DNA of 38,501 nucleotides from positions 1-38,501 of the forward strand of contig JBIKTR010000016.1 in assembly GCA_044348005.1 (NCBI GenBank). The letters are read 5' to 3'. A program made the translations under genes and the position numbers. This document shows, one piece after another, positions 24,683-32,242 of the stretch. Source of the DNA: JAJTHC01 sp044348005 (GTDB lineage Bacteria > Cyanobacteriota > Vampirovibrionia > Vampirovibrionales > JAJTHC01). Each line of letters begins with the position of its first letter. Position 1 is the first letter of the stretch. The notes beneath the pieces are model-generated. The model was not told the DNA's origin and made no database searches. It saw only the letters and a list, made by a program, of their open reading frames with translations.

Positions 24683-24720
24683 TAAAATGACCCAGTCTTA
24701 AGCGTTCGAGGAAAGGTGTT

Positions 24721-27375
24721 TTAGCAAGACATTAAGGTAACGTCTTCTTGAGATGATGTCAAAGAACCAAGTGCTAAGGATTGACGGGTGACTTGCCAAG
24801 GCATTTCAGGTGCAAGAAAATCTAAAACCCAGTCAGGCTTAACCCATAAGGTACCCCCCGTCATAAGCGGGTTAGCACGTTCCACTTGAAAGTCTAGGCG
24901 AATTAGAGAAGCTTGCGTTTGGATTTGAATGTGCTTGACATAAGGCTTTATGTCTAGGGTATACGCCCCACGCTTCTTGCTAACTGCTTCAACCATCCAA
25001 TGCGGTTCATGGATTAAGGTTTTTAGCTGTTCTCTTATCATACCTTCTGTTGTACCATTTGCGCAAGGGGTAATTGCAAAATAGTGCATCGATTGAAGCA
25101 TTTTTTCAATACTACTGGCGTGTGCCGTCATGGCTTCAACGTGGGTGACTTGGGCATCTTCAGGCATATGGGGGTTAATTTTTTCCAAAAGTCCGTCTAA
25201 AGAAATGGCTTCGTACAAGGAAACATCCACAAAATCGGCCAAGGCTTCTACAAACAGAGGCAACGCTGGGCCAAAGGAGATCATCGAACGAGGGTTATAG
25301 CCCTTGGTGTACGCCACAGGCAACTTGCTGAGACGGATGGCGCGTTGAATCAGGCGCATCCAGTCCAAATGCCCGATGTATTTGAGGCTTCCTTTTTTTT
25401 GCCAGGTGAAACGCAAGGTCTGCACAGGATCAGGCGTTAGCCTCTGTATCGCAGAGTCCGCTTTTTCTTCAACAGGAAACTCTTGCGTATGTTCAGGCGG
25501 AACCAATTCCAAAAGCTCGACGCTTTCACCCACTGGGGGATCGTCTTCCGCTTCAGGCAAGGCTTTCGTGAAGGTAGGCCAAATCCCAAATTCGGTACAC
25601 ACCCCACACAACGAACATTCGTCAAAACACGGCGTTGTCGATGCCGCAATCTTCGAGCGTTCCCATTCGTTTTGTAACCACGATTTGTCTAGCCCCATGT
25701 GAATCACATCCCACGGCAACGCCTCATCAGGATCCGTCAAACGCTCTCGCGTATAGGCTTCTTCATCCACGCCCAAGGCTTGCATGGCGTCAAACCACTT
25801 GGCAAAGGGCTTGGTTTCGTCCCACGCATCCAAATACGCCCCGTTGCGATAGGCGAGTTCTATCACATCGGCGAGGGTTTCATCTCCCTTTGAAATGACG
25901 GCTTCAAGCTTAGAAAGCGTAGGCGTGGTGAAATTGGCTTTGACGCCGCGCATTTTTTTGAATTGTTGGCGCAAGTAATCGATTTTTTCGTTCAGCGTTT
26001 CAACCGTGTCTTGAGCGTGCCACTGAAACGGCGTATGCGGTTTCGGCACAAAGTTCGACAAGGTCACGTTCAGCTCCAAGGGCTTACGACGCTTTTGTGG
26101 CTCGCTTTTCGCGATTTCCACGCAAGCCCGCTGCATTTGGTACAACAGGCGAATAATGCCGTCTAAATCGCTTTGGGTTTCCGTCGGCAAGCCTATCATA
26201 AAGTAGAGCTTCACCTTGTTCCAGCCTGCGGTGTAGGCGGTCGTCACGGCCTTGATGATTTCGTCATCACTGAGGTTTTTATTGACGACATCCCTTAAGC
26301 GCATCGTGCCTGCTTCAGGGGCAAAGGTCAGCGTGCTTTTACGGACGCTTTGCACGGCTTCCGCCACTTCAAGACTAAACCTGTCCGCTCGCTGGCTAGA
26401 CAAGGACAACGACGCCTTTTCTTCCTTGACGGCTTGAGAGACATCTTGGACCAAGTGCTTAAACTGCGAATAATCCGCAATGCTCAACGACAACAAGGAA
26501 CATTCTTCATAGCCTGTTTCCGCCAATTGCTTCAACATGGTTTCTTTGATTTTGGTCACATCATTTTCTCGAGCAGGCAGGTTAATAAAGGAAGGATGAC
26601 AAAAACGACACATGCGGTCACACCCGCGACGCGCTTCCACCGTCACACGATCATGCACGGCTTCCACCGCGGGAATCAAGGGGGCAATATCGATGTGATG
26701 TTGGGCAATATCCACCACACGCTTATAGGCGTAGTCGTTGTAATTCGGCACAAAAACGCCACTAATTTTGGCAAGCGCTTGCAACTTTTCTTCTCGATTC
26801 CAGCCCTTTTCACGCGCTTCAGCGAGCATGTCTAGCACTTCAATGAGCAGTTCTTCACCGTCACCGACCATGAAGCCGTCGAAAAATGGCACCAGTGGCA
26901 TGGGGTTCGAAGAGCCAGGACCTCCGCCCAAAATGAGCGGCAAGTCGTCTCGCCCGATGCGGTCTTGGCTCCGCAAGGGGATTTGGCAAGCGTCGAGTTC
27001 ACCGAGTATCGTGGTGTAGTTGAGTTCGTATTGCAGGGAAATGGCCATCAGGTCAAAGTCTTTGACGGGGCGTTTGCTTTCCACCGCAAAGAGCGGGAGG
27101 TTGTATTCCGTCAATTTCTGCCAAAAGTCTTTGGCAGGGGCGTAGACCCGATCGCACAAATAATCAGGGTGATTGTTCACCACGCTATAGAGCAATTTTA
27201 TCGCGTAGCTAGACGAGCCAATTTCGTAAAGATCAGGAAAGGTGAGGGCAAGGGTGGCTTTGGCGGAATCAAAGTCTTTGCGAAAGGCGCCTTGTTCCAA
27301 GCCGAGGTATCGACCGGGTTTAAAGACGTGGGGGAGTATTTGGGTTTCAAGCAGGGTCATATCCAATGGGGGCAT
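24721..27375 (-). CDS. Radical SAM/DUF2344 fusion protein (TIGR03960-TIGR03936 type)
   Basis: This roughly 884-aa protein has a B12-binding-like N-domain (LTFPDLYEIGSSSYAIKLLYSVVN) and a radical SAM core with CDRMCRFC near residues 252-260. A Cys cluster, CFDECSLCGVC, lies near 585. The C-terminal DUF2344 domain begins near 650 (LRFTWQKKGSLKYIGHLDWMR). In many Firmicutes and Cyanobacteria the same fusion, or its split halves, lies just before RNase E/G and ribosomal protein L21, as here before rne. Its reaction is unknown; a role tied to RNA or ribosome maturation is only suggested by context. The frame is open up to a GTG at 27489, but that extension is repeat-derived (NPPLKGEG). I chose the ATG at 27375; the ATG at 27360 is equally possible. 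Confidence 0.85.
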   Translation of the reverse strand: MPPLDMTLLETQILPHVFKPGRYLGLEQGAFRKDFDSAKATLALTFPDLYEIGSSSYAIKLLYSVVNNHPDYLCDRVYAPAKDFWQKLTEYNLPLFAVESKRPVKDFDLMAISLQYELNYTTILGELDACQIPLRSQDRIGRDDLPLILGGGPGSSNPMPLVPFFDGFMVGDGEELLIEVLDMLAEAREKGWNREEKLQALAKISGVFVPNYNDYAYKRVVDIAQHHIDIAPLIPAVEAVHDRVTVEARRGCDRMCRFCHPSFINLPARENDVTKIKETMLKQLAETGYEECSLLSLSIADYSQFKHLVQDVSQAVKEEKASLSLSSQRADRFSLEVAEAVQSVRKSTLTFAPEAGTMRLRDVVNKNLSDDEIIKAVTTAYTAGWNKVKLYFMIGLPTETQSDLDGIIRLLYQMQRACVEIAKSEPQKRRKPLELNVTLSNFVPKPHTPFQWHAQDTVETLNEKIDYLRQQFKKMRGVKANFTTPTLSKLEAVISKGDETLADVIELAYRNGAYLDAWDETKPFAKWFDAMQALGVDEEAYTRERLTDPDEALPWDVIHMGLDKSWLQNEWERSKIAASTTPCFDECSLCGVCTEFGIWPTFTKALPEAEDDPPVGESVELLELVPPEHTQEFPVEEKADSAIQRLTPDPVQTLRFTWQKKGSLKYIGHLDWMRLIQRAIRLSKLPVAYTKGYNPRSMISFGPALPLFVEALADFVDVSLYEAISLDGLLEKINPHMPEDAQVTHVEAMTAHASSIEKMLQSMHYFAITPCANGTTEGMIREQLKTLIHEPHWMVEAVSKKRGAYTLDIKPYVKHIQIQTQASLIRLDFQVERANPLMTGGTLWVKPDWVLDFLAPEMPWQVTRQSLALGSLTSSQEDVTLMSC

Positions 27376-27456
27376 GGCAGGGGTTTCCGTTTTGTTGGGG
27401 GTGTGTAGTGTGTTTGCTCCCTCCCCTTTAAGGGGTGGGTTGGGGTAAAAACATCC

Positions 27457-27489
27457 GAACCCCTTGACAAAGCGCACGACATTTGACAC
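27457..27489 (+). repeat. 33-bp direct repeat, left copy, containing a plus-strand promoter
   Basis: The sequence is identical to 27730-27762 over 33 bp. The left copy provides TTGACA (27464-27469). Exactly 17 bp later CACAAT (27487-27492, 4 of 6 consensus bases) completes a plausible promoter that points at the small peptide gene in antisense. The right copy has the same -35 but no fitting -10. Confidence 0.75.
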
Positions 27490-27551
27490 AATATAAAAAG
27501 AGGACGGAGTCCCCTAAGGTCGGTACCCTTAAAGAACTCCACGCTATCTTG

Positions 27552-27626
27552 TTAACTGCTTATAGCGAGTAGCTTTAGCACTAACAAGAGAATGATAACA
27601 AGAATCAGTGTTTCTGTTATATTCAT
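27552..27626 (-). CDS. 24-aa hydrophobic peptide, type I toxin-like
   Basis: This tiny ORF encodes MNITETLILVIILLLVLKLL plus AISS, almost entirely a membrane helix with one Lys near the end. A near-perfect Shine-Dalgarno AAAGGAGGT (complement of 27635-27643) lies at ideal distance from the ATG, which is strong evidence for translation in such a short frame. On the opposite strand a promoter (27464-27492) and a terminator hairpin (27658-27689) bracket the gene, so an antisense RNA of about 190 nt could cover the whole ORF and its binding site. That arrangement is typical of type I toxin-antitoxin pairs. It might instead be a plain small membrane protein. I know no close relative. Confidence 0.6.
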   Translation of the reverse strand: MNITETLILVIILLLVLKLLAISS

Positions 27627-27657
27627 TTTAGCTCACCTCCTTTCTGTTACAGAACGG

Positions 27658-27689
27658 GGGTGTTGCTATATTAGCAACCCTTTTATTTC
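27658..27689 (+). terminator. Terminator hairpin opposite the small peptide leader
   Basis: GTTGCTA (27662-27668) pairs perfectly with TAGCAAC (27672-27678) around a 3-nt loop and is followed by TTTTATTTC. On the minus strand the same hairpin would lie in the peptide mRNA leader, about 35-50 nt before the ATG. Confidence 0.6.
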
Positions 27690-27729
27690 GGGTTTTGATT
27701 AGACTAACATAAAGCCCTACATGATTCAA

Positions 27730-27762
27730 GAACCCCTTGACAAAGCGCACGACATTTGACAC
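27730..27762 (+). repeat. 33-bp direct repeat, right copy
   Basis: This is the second exact copy of 27457-27489, in the same orientation and 273 bp away. The pair brackets the small peptide gene, so recombination between them would delete it. Confidence 0.8.
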
Positions 27763-27810
27763 TCGTTTGAAAATGCTTCTTTCTTTCAGGCAAAGCCGCC
27801 CAAACACAAA

Positions 27811-27842
27811 ACCCCCTCCGTGTGAGGAGGGGGGTAAGGGTT
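27811..27842 (-). terminator. Terminator of the 27851-28783 gene
   Basis: On the minus strand a GC-rich hairpin (ACCCCCCTCCTC, loop, GGAGGGGGT) is followed by TTTTGTGTTT. It starts directly after the stop of the orphan protein gene. Confidence 0.75.
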
Positions 27843-27850
27843 GTTATGGA

Positions 27851-28783
27851 TTATGAATTTAGTTTAATATCTCCAAAGTTCCAGCGTCCACCAGCAGTGC
27901 TACTCTCAGAACCAACGGTGTATGTTTGTGTGGTGCCTATTTCGACTCCCATTTGATTGAAAACTCTTTTTTTAATTTGACCTTTTTTACCGTTTTTTTC
28001 TGGAGGAGTGTAAGTATAAATGGTTTGTTGAATGGGGGTTATTCCATCTTTACCGTATTGAGTGGTTGTACCAGTGAGACGTATCTCACGACCCTGAGCG
28101 TCCACAACCTGAGTGCTTAAGTGAAACTTTTCTTTTCCAATAGCACCATACACTTGGGCGTCTGGTTTCTTCTCACCGCCCATCGCCACTTTTGCACCTT
28201 TCGGCAGATCGAACACCTTTAGTTTTTCAAACACATTTTTCCCTTTAGTTGGCGCGCCAGTAACTGTAAGATTTGCAGGGTCTTTCGGGTCGGGTTTAGT
28301 CCCATTCGACGCTGTAGTTAAGTCGGTCTTTCCTTTTTCGGTGGTTAAACGCCAGCCATATGTTCGACCTGGTATTTTTGCTTCGCAGATCTTGTTATAT
28401 ACAGTTTCATTAGCGCCTGTTTTAACGGCTACTTTACCTGTACAAGTTTTTTCACCATTTTTACCTATTTTTGTTGTACCTGGGTAGTAAATAACCTCGC
28501 GGGCATCTTTTTCGGCGCTTGGGGTGTTTGTAAAGGCATACTCTTTCCCTTGGCTGTATATCCCATTGCCAAGCTGAAGCGGTTTTGCGTTTTTGTCACT
28601 ACCAAATTGTGCAAATATCTGGGCGGTGTCTTGCCCTTTTGCTGTATTTCCCAATACCTGCTTTGATCCTTTAGGAGCAGCTATCGTTTTTTTCGGAGTA
28701 ACGGTTGGAGCCTTAGGTTTAATTGTTAAATTTGCCGATCCAGTTGAGGTATAGGGGGGGGAATTTGGTACTCCTTTTGCCAT
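27851..28783 (-). CDS. Orphan protein of unknown function
   Basis: This 310-aa product has no signal peptide and no membrane helix. The first 45 residues are rich in Pro, Thr, Ser and Lys and look disordered. The rest is rich in Gly, Thr, Tyr and Lys with many short charged turns (for example YYPGTTKIGKNGEKTCTGKV and YTYTPPEKNGKKGQIKKRVF), suggesting repeated beta-hairpins. Two Cys in the middle could form a bond. I do not recognise the family. The ATG at 28783 has AAAGG about 7 bp upstream, and a strong terminator follows the stop, so it is very likely a real single-gene unit. The surrounding repeats hint at an accessory origin. Confidence 0.65.
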   Translation of the reverse strand: MAKGVPNSPPYTSTGSANLTIKPKAPTVTPKKTIAAPKGSKQVLGNTAKGQDTAQIFAQFGSDKNAKPLQLGNGIYSQGKEYAFTNTPSAEKDAREVIYYPGTTKIGKNGEKTCTGKVAVKTGANETVYNKICEAKIPGRTYGWRLTTEKGKTDLTTASNGTKPDPKDPANLTVTGAPTKGKNVFEKLKVFDLPKGAKVAMGGEKKPDAQVYGAIGKEKFHLSTQVVDAQGREIRLTGTTTQYGKDGITPIQQTIYTYTPPEKNGKKGQIKKRVFNQMGVEIGTTQTYTVGSESSTAGGRWNFGDIKLNS

Positions 28784-28949
28784 GTTTCTGACCTTTCTTC
28801 ATCGATTTAATTGGGGGTTATTATACAAGGGTGTAAGTCGTTTAGGTTTGTTTTGGCCTACATCAGTATAAAAACAATCATTAAGTAAAGTGATGCTATT
28901 TGCTTAATAAATGGTTACATCCCACCGCCACGAATCGAAAAGCTTTCCT

Positions 28950-28976
28950 GTTCCTCCTCCCTAAGGGAGGAGGAAC
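28950..28976. repeat. Perfect 27-bp palindrome
   Basis: GTTCCTCCTCCCT (28950-28962) and its exact complement AGGGAGGAGGAAC (28964-28976) are separated by one base. No T-run follows on either strand, so a terminator role is unlikely. It resembles repetitive extragenic palindromes, as does a shorter CCCCTT/AAGGGG palindrome near 27423-27435. Confidence 0.8.
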
Positions 28977-29127
28977 ACCAGCTCAAAAAAGGAGCAAACA
29001 ACCCCAAAAATCGTGCACTTTACGCACTAGGCAAAGGGCTAAAAAATAGGGTATACTGAAAAAGAGTGGCCTTTTTTCAAGAAGCCTTCACAACCCAGCA
29101 CATTCCTTGAAAATCGAACAAAAACCC

Positions 29128-29281
29128 GACTTTCGTGGCCAGAAAATAGACTTTTGTGGCCAGAAAACGGACTTTCGTGGCCAGAAAACAGACTTTCGTG
29201 GCCAGAAAACGGACTTTTGTGGCCAGAAATCAGACTTTCGTGGCCAGAAATCAGACTTTCGTGGCCAAAAATCAGACTTTC
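29128..29281. repeat. 21-bp tandem repeat array (7.3 copies)
   Basis: Seven full copies of a 21-bp unit beginning GACTTTCGTGGCCAGAAA run without spacers from 29128 to 29274, then a partial eighth. Each contains the palindrome TGGCCA. Differences are single bases at four sites. The unit length is a multiple of three, so frames stay open on both strands, but the variants change amino acids in each of those frames, which argues against coding. The array lies just after the proA stop. Confidence 0.9.
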
Positions 29282-29321
29282 CGACACACGAAATTAGGCC
29301 ATTTTTACAGCTTATAACATC

Positions 29322-30617
29322 TTATAACCTGCGATGCGTAAAAGCCTTCTTTGGGGGGTCGCCCACATAATCTTTCACCAACTGATGATGCCCCGCCAGT
29401 TCAAACTTATAGGTTACCAAGCCTTCTAGCCCCACAGGGCCTCGGGCGTGGGTGCGGGCGGTGGAAATGCCAATTTCGGCGCCAAACCCGTAGCGAAAGC
29501 CATCCGCAAAGCGAGTGGACGCGTTGACAAAGACGCTGGCGCTGTCTACAGCCTTTAAAAAACGGGCTTGCACCTCAGGGTCTTCCGCCAAAATACCATC
29601 CGTGTGGTGGCTGGAATACTGGTTAATATGCGAAATAGCGGCTTCTAGGCCTGAAACCCGCTTCACCGCGAGCGTTAAATTGCCGTATTCCGTGGTCCAA
29701 TCGCTTAAGGTGGCGGGGTGCGCTTGGGGCAAAAATGCCAATGACGCGTCACACGCATGAAGGGTAATGCCTTCTTCGGCGCACCGAACGCCCAAGAGGG
29801 GGTAGAACTCCGCGGCAACGATCTCGTCTACCAACAGCGTTTCTAGGGCATTACAGGCCGAAGGGTATTGAATTTTAGAGTCGATAACCACCTCTAAGGC
29901 CTTGGCCAAATCCGCCGACGCATGGACGTACTGGTGACAGATACCGTCTGCATGCCCCAACACCGGAATTCGCGTGGCTTGCATGATGCTTTGCACCAGC
30001 TGGTTTGAACCGCGGGGAATCAGGAGATCCACATACTGAGGGTAGTTCAGCATGGCTTGCACGTCTTGACGACTTTCAAGCAAGCTGGCCCAGCTATGAG
30101 GCAGAAACTCAAGTTCAGCGGTTAAGGGGTGAATCACGGCATCCATAAAGGCTTGGTTGGAATGCTTGGCTTCTTTTCCGCCTTTAAAGACCACCGCATT
30201 GCCACTTTTTAAAATCAGCGACAAAATTTGGGGCATCACATCAGGGCGACTTTCAAAAATAATGCCAATCAACCCAAGCGGAACCGCGCGTTTGCTCAAG
30301 ATCAAGCCGTCATCTAGTTCCGTCACCGCGAGCACCCGCCCAGCAGGATCTGCCAAGTTCACCAGTTGGCGAATGCCTTGTACGACTTGGCTTAGCTTGC
30401 CTGAATCGAGCTTAAGCCGTTGGTACAAAGCCGGTTCAAGGGCGTCTTTATTTTCAGCCAAATCTTGTGCATTGGCGTCAAGCAAAGCAGGTTGATTCGC
30501 TTCAATTAAACTTGCTAAGCGTTCTAGGGCGATATTTTTTTCTGAAGTGGAAAGACAAGCCATGGCTAAAAAGGCCTTTTTCCCGCCTTCAAGCGTCTGT
30601 TCTATATTCGCGTTCAT
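29322..30617 (-). CDS. proA: Gamma-glutamyl phosphate reductase
   Basis: ProA reduces gamma-glutamyl phosphate to glutamate semialdehyde, the second step of proline synthesis. The 431-aa protein shows the aldehyde-dehydrogenase-like fold with KRAVPLGLIGIIFESRPDVMPQ, KGGKEAKHSN, LIPRGSNQLVQSI and the catalytic Cys in YPSACNALETLLV (near residue 258). TRFADGFRYGFGAEIGIST and GPVGLEGLVTYKF close the conserved part. The last 15 residues (GDPPKKAFTHRRL) look non-conserved and run towards the tandem array. The ATG at 30617 follows ATAAGG. proB is not adjacent. Confidence 0.94.
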   Translation of the reverse strand: MNANIEQTLEGGKKAFLAMACLSTSEKNIALERLASLIEANQPALLDANAQDLAENKDALEPALYQRLKLDSGKLSQVVQGIRQLVNLADPAGRVLAVTELDDGLILSKRAVPLGLIGIIFESRPDVMPQILSLILKSGNAVVFKGGKEAKHSNQAFMDAVIHPLTAELEFLPHSWASLLESRQDVQAMLNYPQYVDLLIPRGSNQLVQSIMQATRIPVLGHADGICHQYVHASADLAKALEVVIDSKIQYPSACNALETLLVDEIVAAEFYPLLGVRCAEEGITLHACDASLAFLPQAHPATLSDWTTEYGNLTLAVKRVSGLEAAISHINQYSSHHTDGILAEDPEVQARFLKAVDSASVFVNASTRFADGFRYGFGAEIGISTARTHARGPVGLEGLVTYKFELAGHHQLVKDYVGDPPKKAFTHRRL

Positions 30618-30730
30618 GGGTCATTTGCCTTATAAAATGGGGATGATGATTATTTAGTTTAGCATAATCTGGCCAAATACGTTACAATAAAACAGAATGA
30701 CCGCCCTCCCAAACAGAAAGAATCCCCCCC

Positions 30731-31507
30731 TTGCACGTTCATTTACCTCCTTCTTCCTCTTCTGAAGCATCGCACGATTGTGCCTCGCTTCATCACGGCC
30801 CGTGTGAACGGGGCCAAGTGCATGGGTTTGTCTTGAGTTCGTGGTCTCAAATCCGCCTTTTAGGCATCGTGTTTGTGCTGAATCTGGGCTATGCGGGGGT
30901 CGAAGCTTTTGGGTCACAACAGACGCATAGCTGGGCCTTAATGAGTGATGCGGTTCACATGCTGGCTGATGCCTCAGGCTTATTGCTGGCTTTTTTAGCC
31001 GCCATGTTGAGCCTGTATGTGCAAAAAAATCACGACTACCGAAAAGCCTGGTGGATTGAACGGCTGGCCGCAGGCTGTAATGCCCTTGTCTTAGCAGGGA
31101 TGAGCATTTTTCTTTGGCAAGAAGGGGTGCATCGGCTTCAGCATCCCCCTGTGATTATCGGGGATTTTTTGCTGTGGATTGCCTTGGGTGGCTTTGTGGT
31201 CAATGCCCTTTCAGCGTACTTGTTGCATCAAGACAGCCACCACCATGTCAACATTCGGGGGGCGTATGTGCATGTAATCAGTGATACACTGGGTTCGGTG
31301 GCCGCGATTATTTCCGCCCTATGCGTGTTATTTTTTCAGTGGCTTTGGATGGATGCGGTGATGTCTTTACTGGTGGCAGGGCTGGTGACTTGGGTGGCCA
31401 TAGGTTTTATTAAAAGCGTGTGGCATAGTCTTCAAGAAGCCCCTAGCGAAGCGGCCTTTGAACATCCCTTACTTCATGCGGAAGAACAGCCCCATGAAGC
31501 GCCTTAG
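30731..31507 (+). CDS. Cation diffusion facilitator transporter lacking the C-terminal domain
   Basis: This 258-aa six-helix transporter exports divalent metals such as zinc in exchange for protons. The His-rich N-terminus (MHVHLPPSSSSEASHDCASLHHG) may bind metal. The zinc-site motifs are present in helix 2 (ALMSDAVHMLADASG) and helix 5 (HVISDTLGSVAAI), and a His-rich loop (HQDSHHHVN) lies between helices 4 and 5. CDF proteins usually have a further 70-80 residue cytoplasmic domain after helix 6, but here only about 25 residues follow. The TTG at 30731 is the only fitting start, with a weak AGAAAGA upstream. The gene overlaps the next by 14 bp, so the two form an operon. Confidence 0.85.
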   Translation: MHVHLPPSSSSEASHDCASLHHGPCERGQVHGFVLSSWSQIRLLGIVFVLNLGYAGVEAFGSQQTHSWALMSDAVHMLADASGLLLAFLAAMLSLYVQKNHDYRKAWWIERLAAGCNALVLAGMSIFLWQEGVHRLQHPPVIIGDFLLWIALGGFVVNALSAYLLHQDSHHHVNIRGAYVHVISDTLGSVAAIISALCVLFFQWLWMDAVMSLLVAGLVTWVAIGFIKSVWHSLQEAPSEAAFEHPLLHAEEQPHEAP

Positions 31508-31883
31508 AACCTTTCAAATACTCTGCTTGGGAATGCTTGGCTTGAGCCTTTTTACCGCGATGAGCATGCTTGCTTTGGCAGAAAAGGCGCCGTATTACGA
31601 CGTTTACTTGACGTTTCGGCGCATTTGTCGAGCGTGTTGCATGCAACCCGTTTCCAGCACGCACGTCCGCTTAGTGAATCAAGCGGGGGAAGCAGAAATC
31701 GTGCTAGTGCGTGATATTTTGGGGGTGGATGAGCATCCCGTTCAACGCAAAGTCTTGGAACATTTTACCAAGCACCTGAACCCTATTAGCATGCATTACT
31801 TATTGCCCGATGCCCATTTTGGGGTGGAAAACGACTTTTACGGGCATTACGGCAAGCCCCCGTTTATTTGGGATGAAGAGTAA
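31494..31883 (+). CDS. Small exported protein with CRACC motif, coupled to the CDF gene
   Basis: This 129-aa product starts with a clear signal peptide (MKRLRTFQILCLGMLGLSL, about residues 1-30). The mature part contains FRRICRACCMQPVSS with three cysteines and a His-rich C-terminal half (HPVQRKVLEHFTKHLNP, HYLLPDAHFG). I chose the ATG at 31494, giving a proper signal peptide and a 14-bp overlap with the CDF gene, over a longer frame from 31458. Cys and His content and coupling to a metal exporter suggest a periplasmic metal-binding role. That is an inference and the family is not recognised. Confidence 0.6.
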   Translation: MKRLRTFQILCLGMLGLSLFTAMSMLALAEKAPYYDVYLTFRRICRACCMQPVSSTHVRLVNQAGEAEIVLVRDILGVDEHPVQRKVLEHFTKHLNPISMHYLLPDAHFGVENDFYGHYGKPPFIWDEE

Positions 31884-32152
31884 ACCTATTGAGACATTTC
31901 ACTATTTAGCTGTATTTTAAGTTGACTTTATTTAAGATAGTGACTGCCTAGTGTATCCATAATTTGATTTGGATTTGGTACAGATTGTTGTAAAAAGCTT
32001 GAAAAGTTTGTTTGCCTATGTCATACTCATCATTAGAAAAGTGGTGATTACCCTTGGAAACGTGAATGTATTTTTAACGTAAATACAGTTTTCTACATAC
32101 CCCATTACTAGAATTCTGATTTCTTCTCATCAAATGATGGTGAAGAAAAAAC

Positions 32153-32182
32153 AAAAGCCCTCTATTTCACTAGGGGGCTTTT
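32153..32182 (+). terminator. Intrinsic terminator upstream of rfbC
   Basis: AAAAGCCC (32153-32160) pairs with GGGCTTTT (32175-32182), with further closing bases inside. The stem works on both strands. It separates the CDF operon from the rfb cluster. Confidence 0.75.
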
Positions 32183-32208
32183 GCTATGAGTGTGTATTGT
32201 TTTATGCT
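32181..32208 (+). promoter_or_regulatory. Probable rfbC promoter
   Basis: TTGCTA (from about 32181) and TATGCT about 16 bp later form a moderate -35/-10 pair directly after the terminator. AAAGGAGG then lies 6 bp before the rfbC ATG. Confidence 0.45.
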
Positions 32209-32242
32209 ACACTAACTCCTGTTGAGATGAAAGGAGGCCCCC

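Larger units (their letters stand above)
24173..24720. other. Long gap between rne and the radical SAM fusion gene
   Basis: This 548-bp gap holds no clear gene. Plus-strand frames (for example 24380-24577) have no binding site and no family match. On the minus strand there is a 37-codon ORF (24569-24682) and an inverted-repeat structure near 24261-24312, just upstream of possible rne -10 boxes around 24230. Confidence 0.4.
27499..27689 (+). ncRNA. Putative antisense RNA over the 24-aa peptide gene
   Basis: This RNA is inferred from a plus-strand promoter in the left 33-bp repeat (start expected near 27499) and a terminator hairpin at 27658-27689. It would be complementary to the peptide ORF and its ribosome binding site. 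No expression evidence is available. Confidence 0.4.
31884..32242. other. Intergenic region before the rfb cluster
   Basis: This 359-bp AT-rich gap contains no convincing ORF. Near its end it has a hairpin (TTCTTC/GAAGAA with an inner TCATCA/TGATG, about 32120-32146), a strong terminator (32153-32182) and the rfbC promoter. Confidence 0.5.

Noticed and set aside
27376..27489. N-terminal extension of the radical SAM fusion protein from the GTG at 27489
   Set aside because: The extra 38 residues derive from the 33-bp repeat and a palindromic NPPLKGEG-coding repeat. Family homology begins after the ATG at 27375.
29039..29370. Open frames on both strands through the 21-bp array (82 and 87 codons), and the idea of a CRISPR array
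   Set aside because: The repeats are contiguous with no spacers, so it is not CRISPR. The frames stay open only because the unit is a multiple of three, and the variants are non-synonymous in both.
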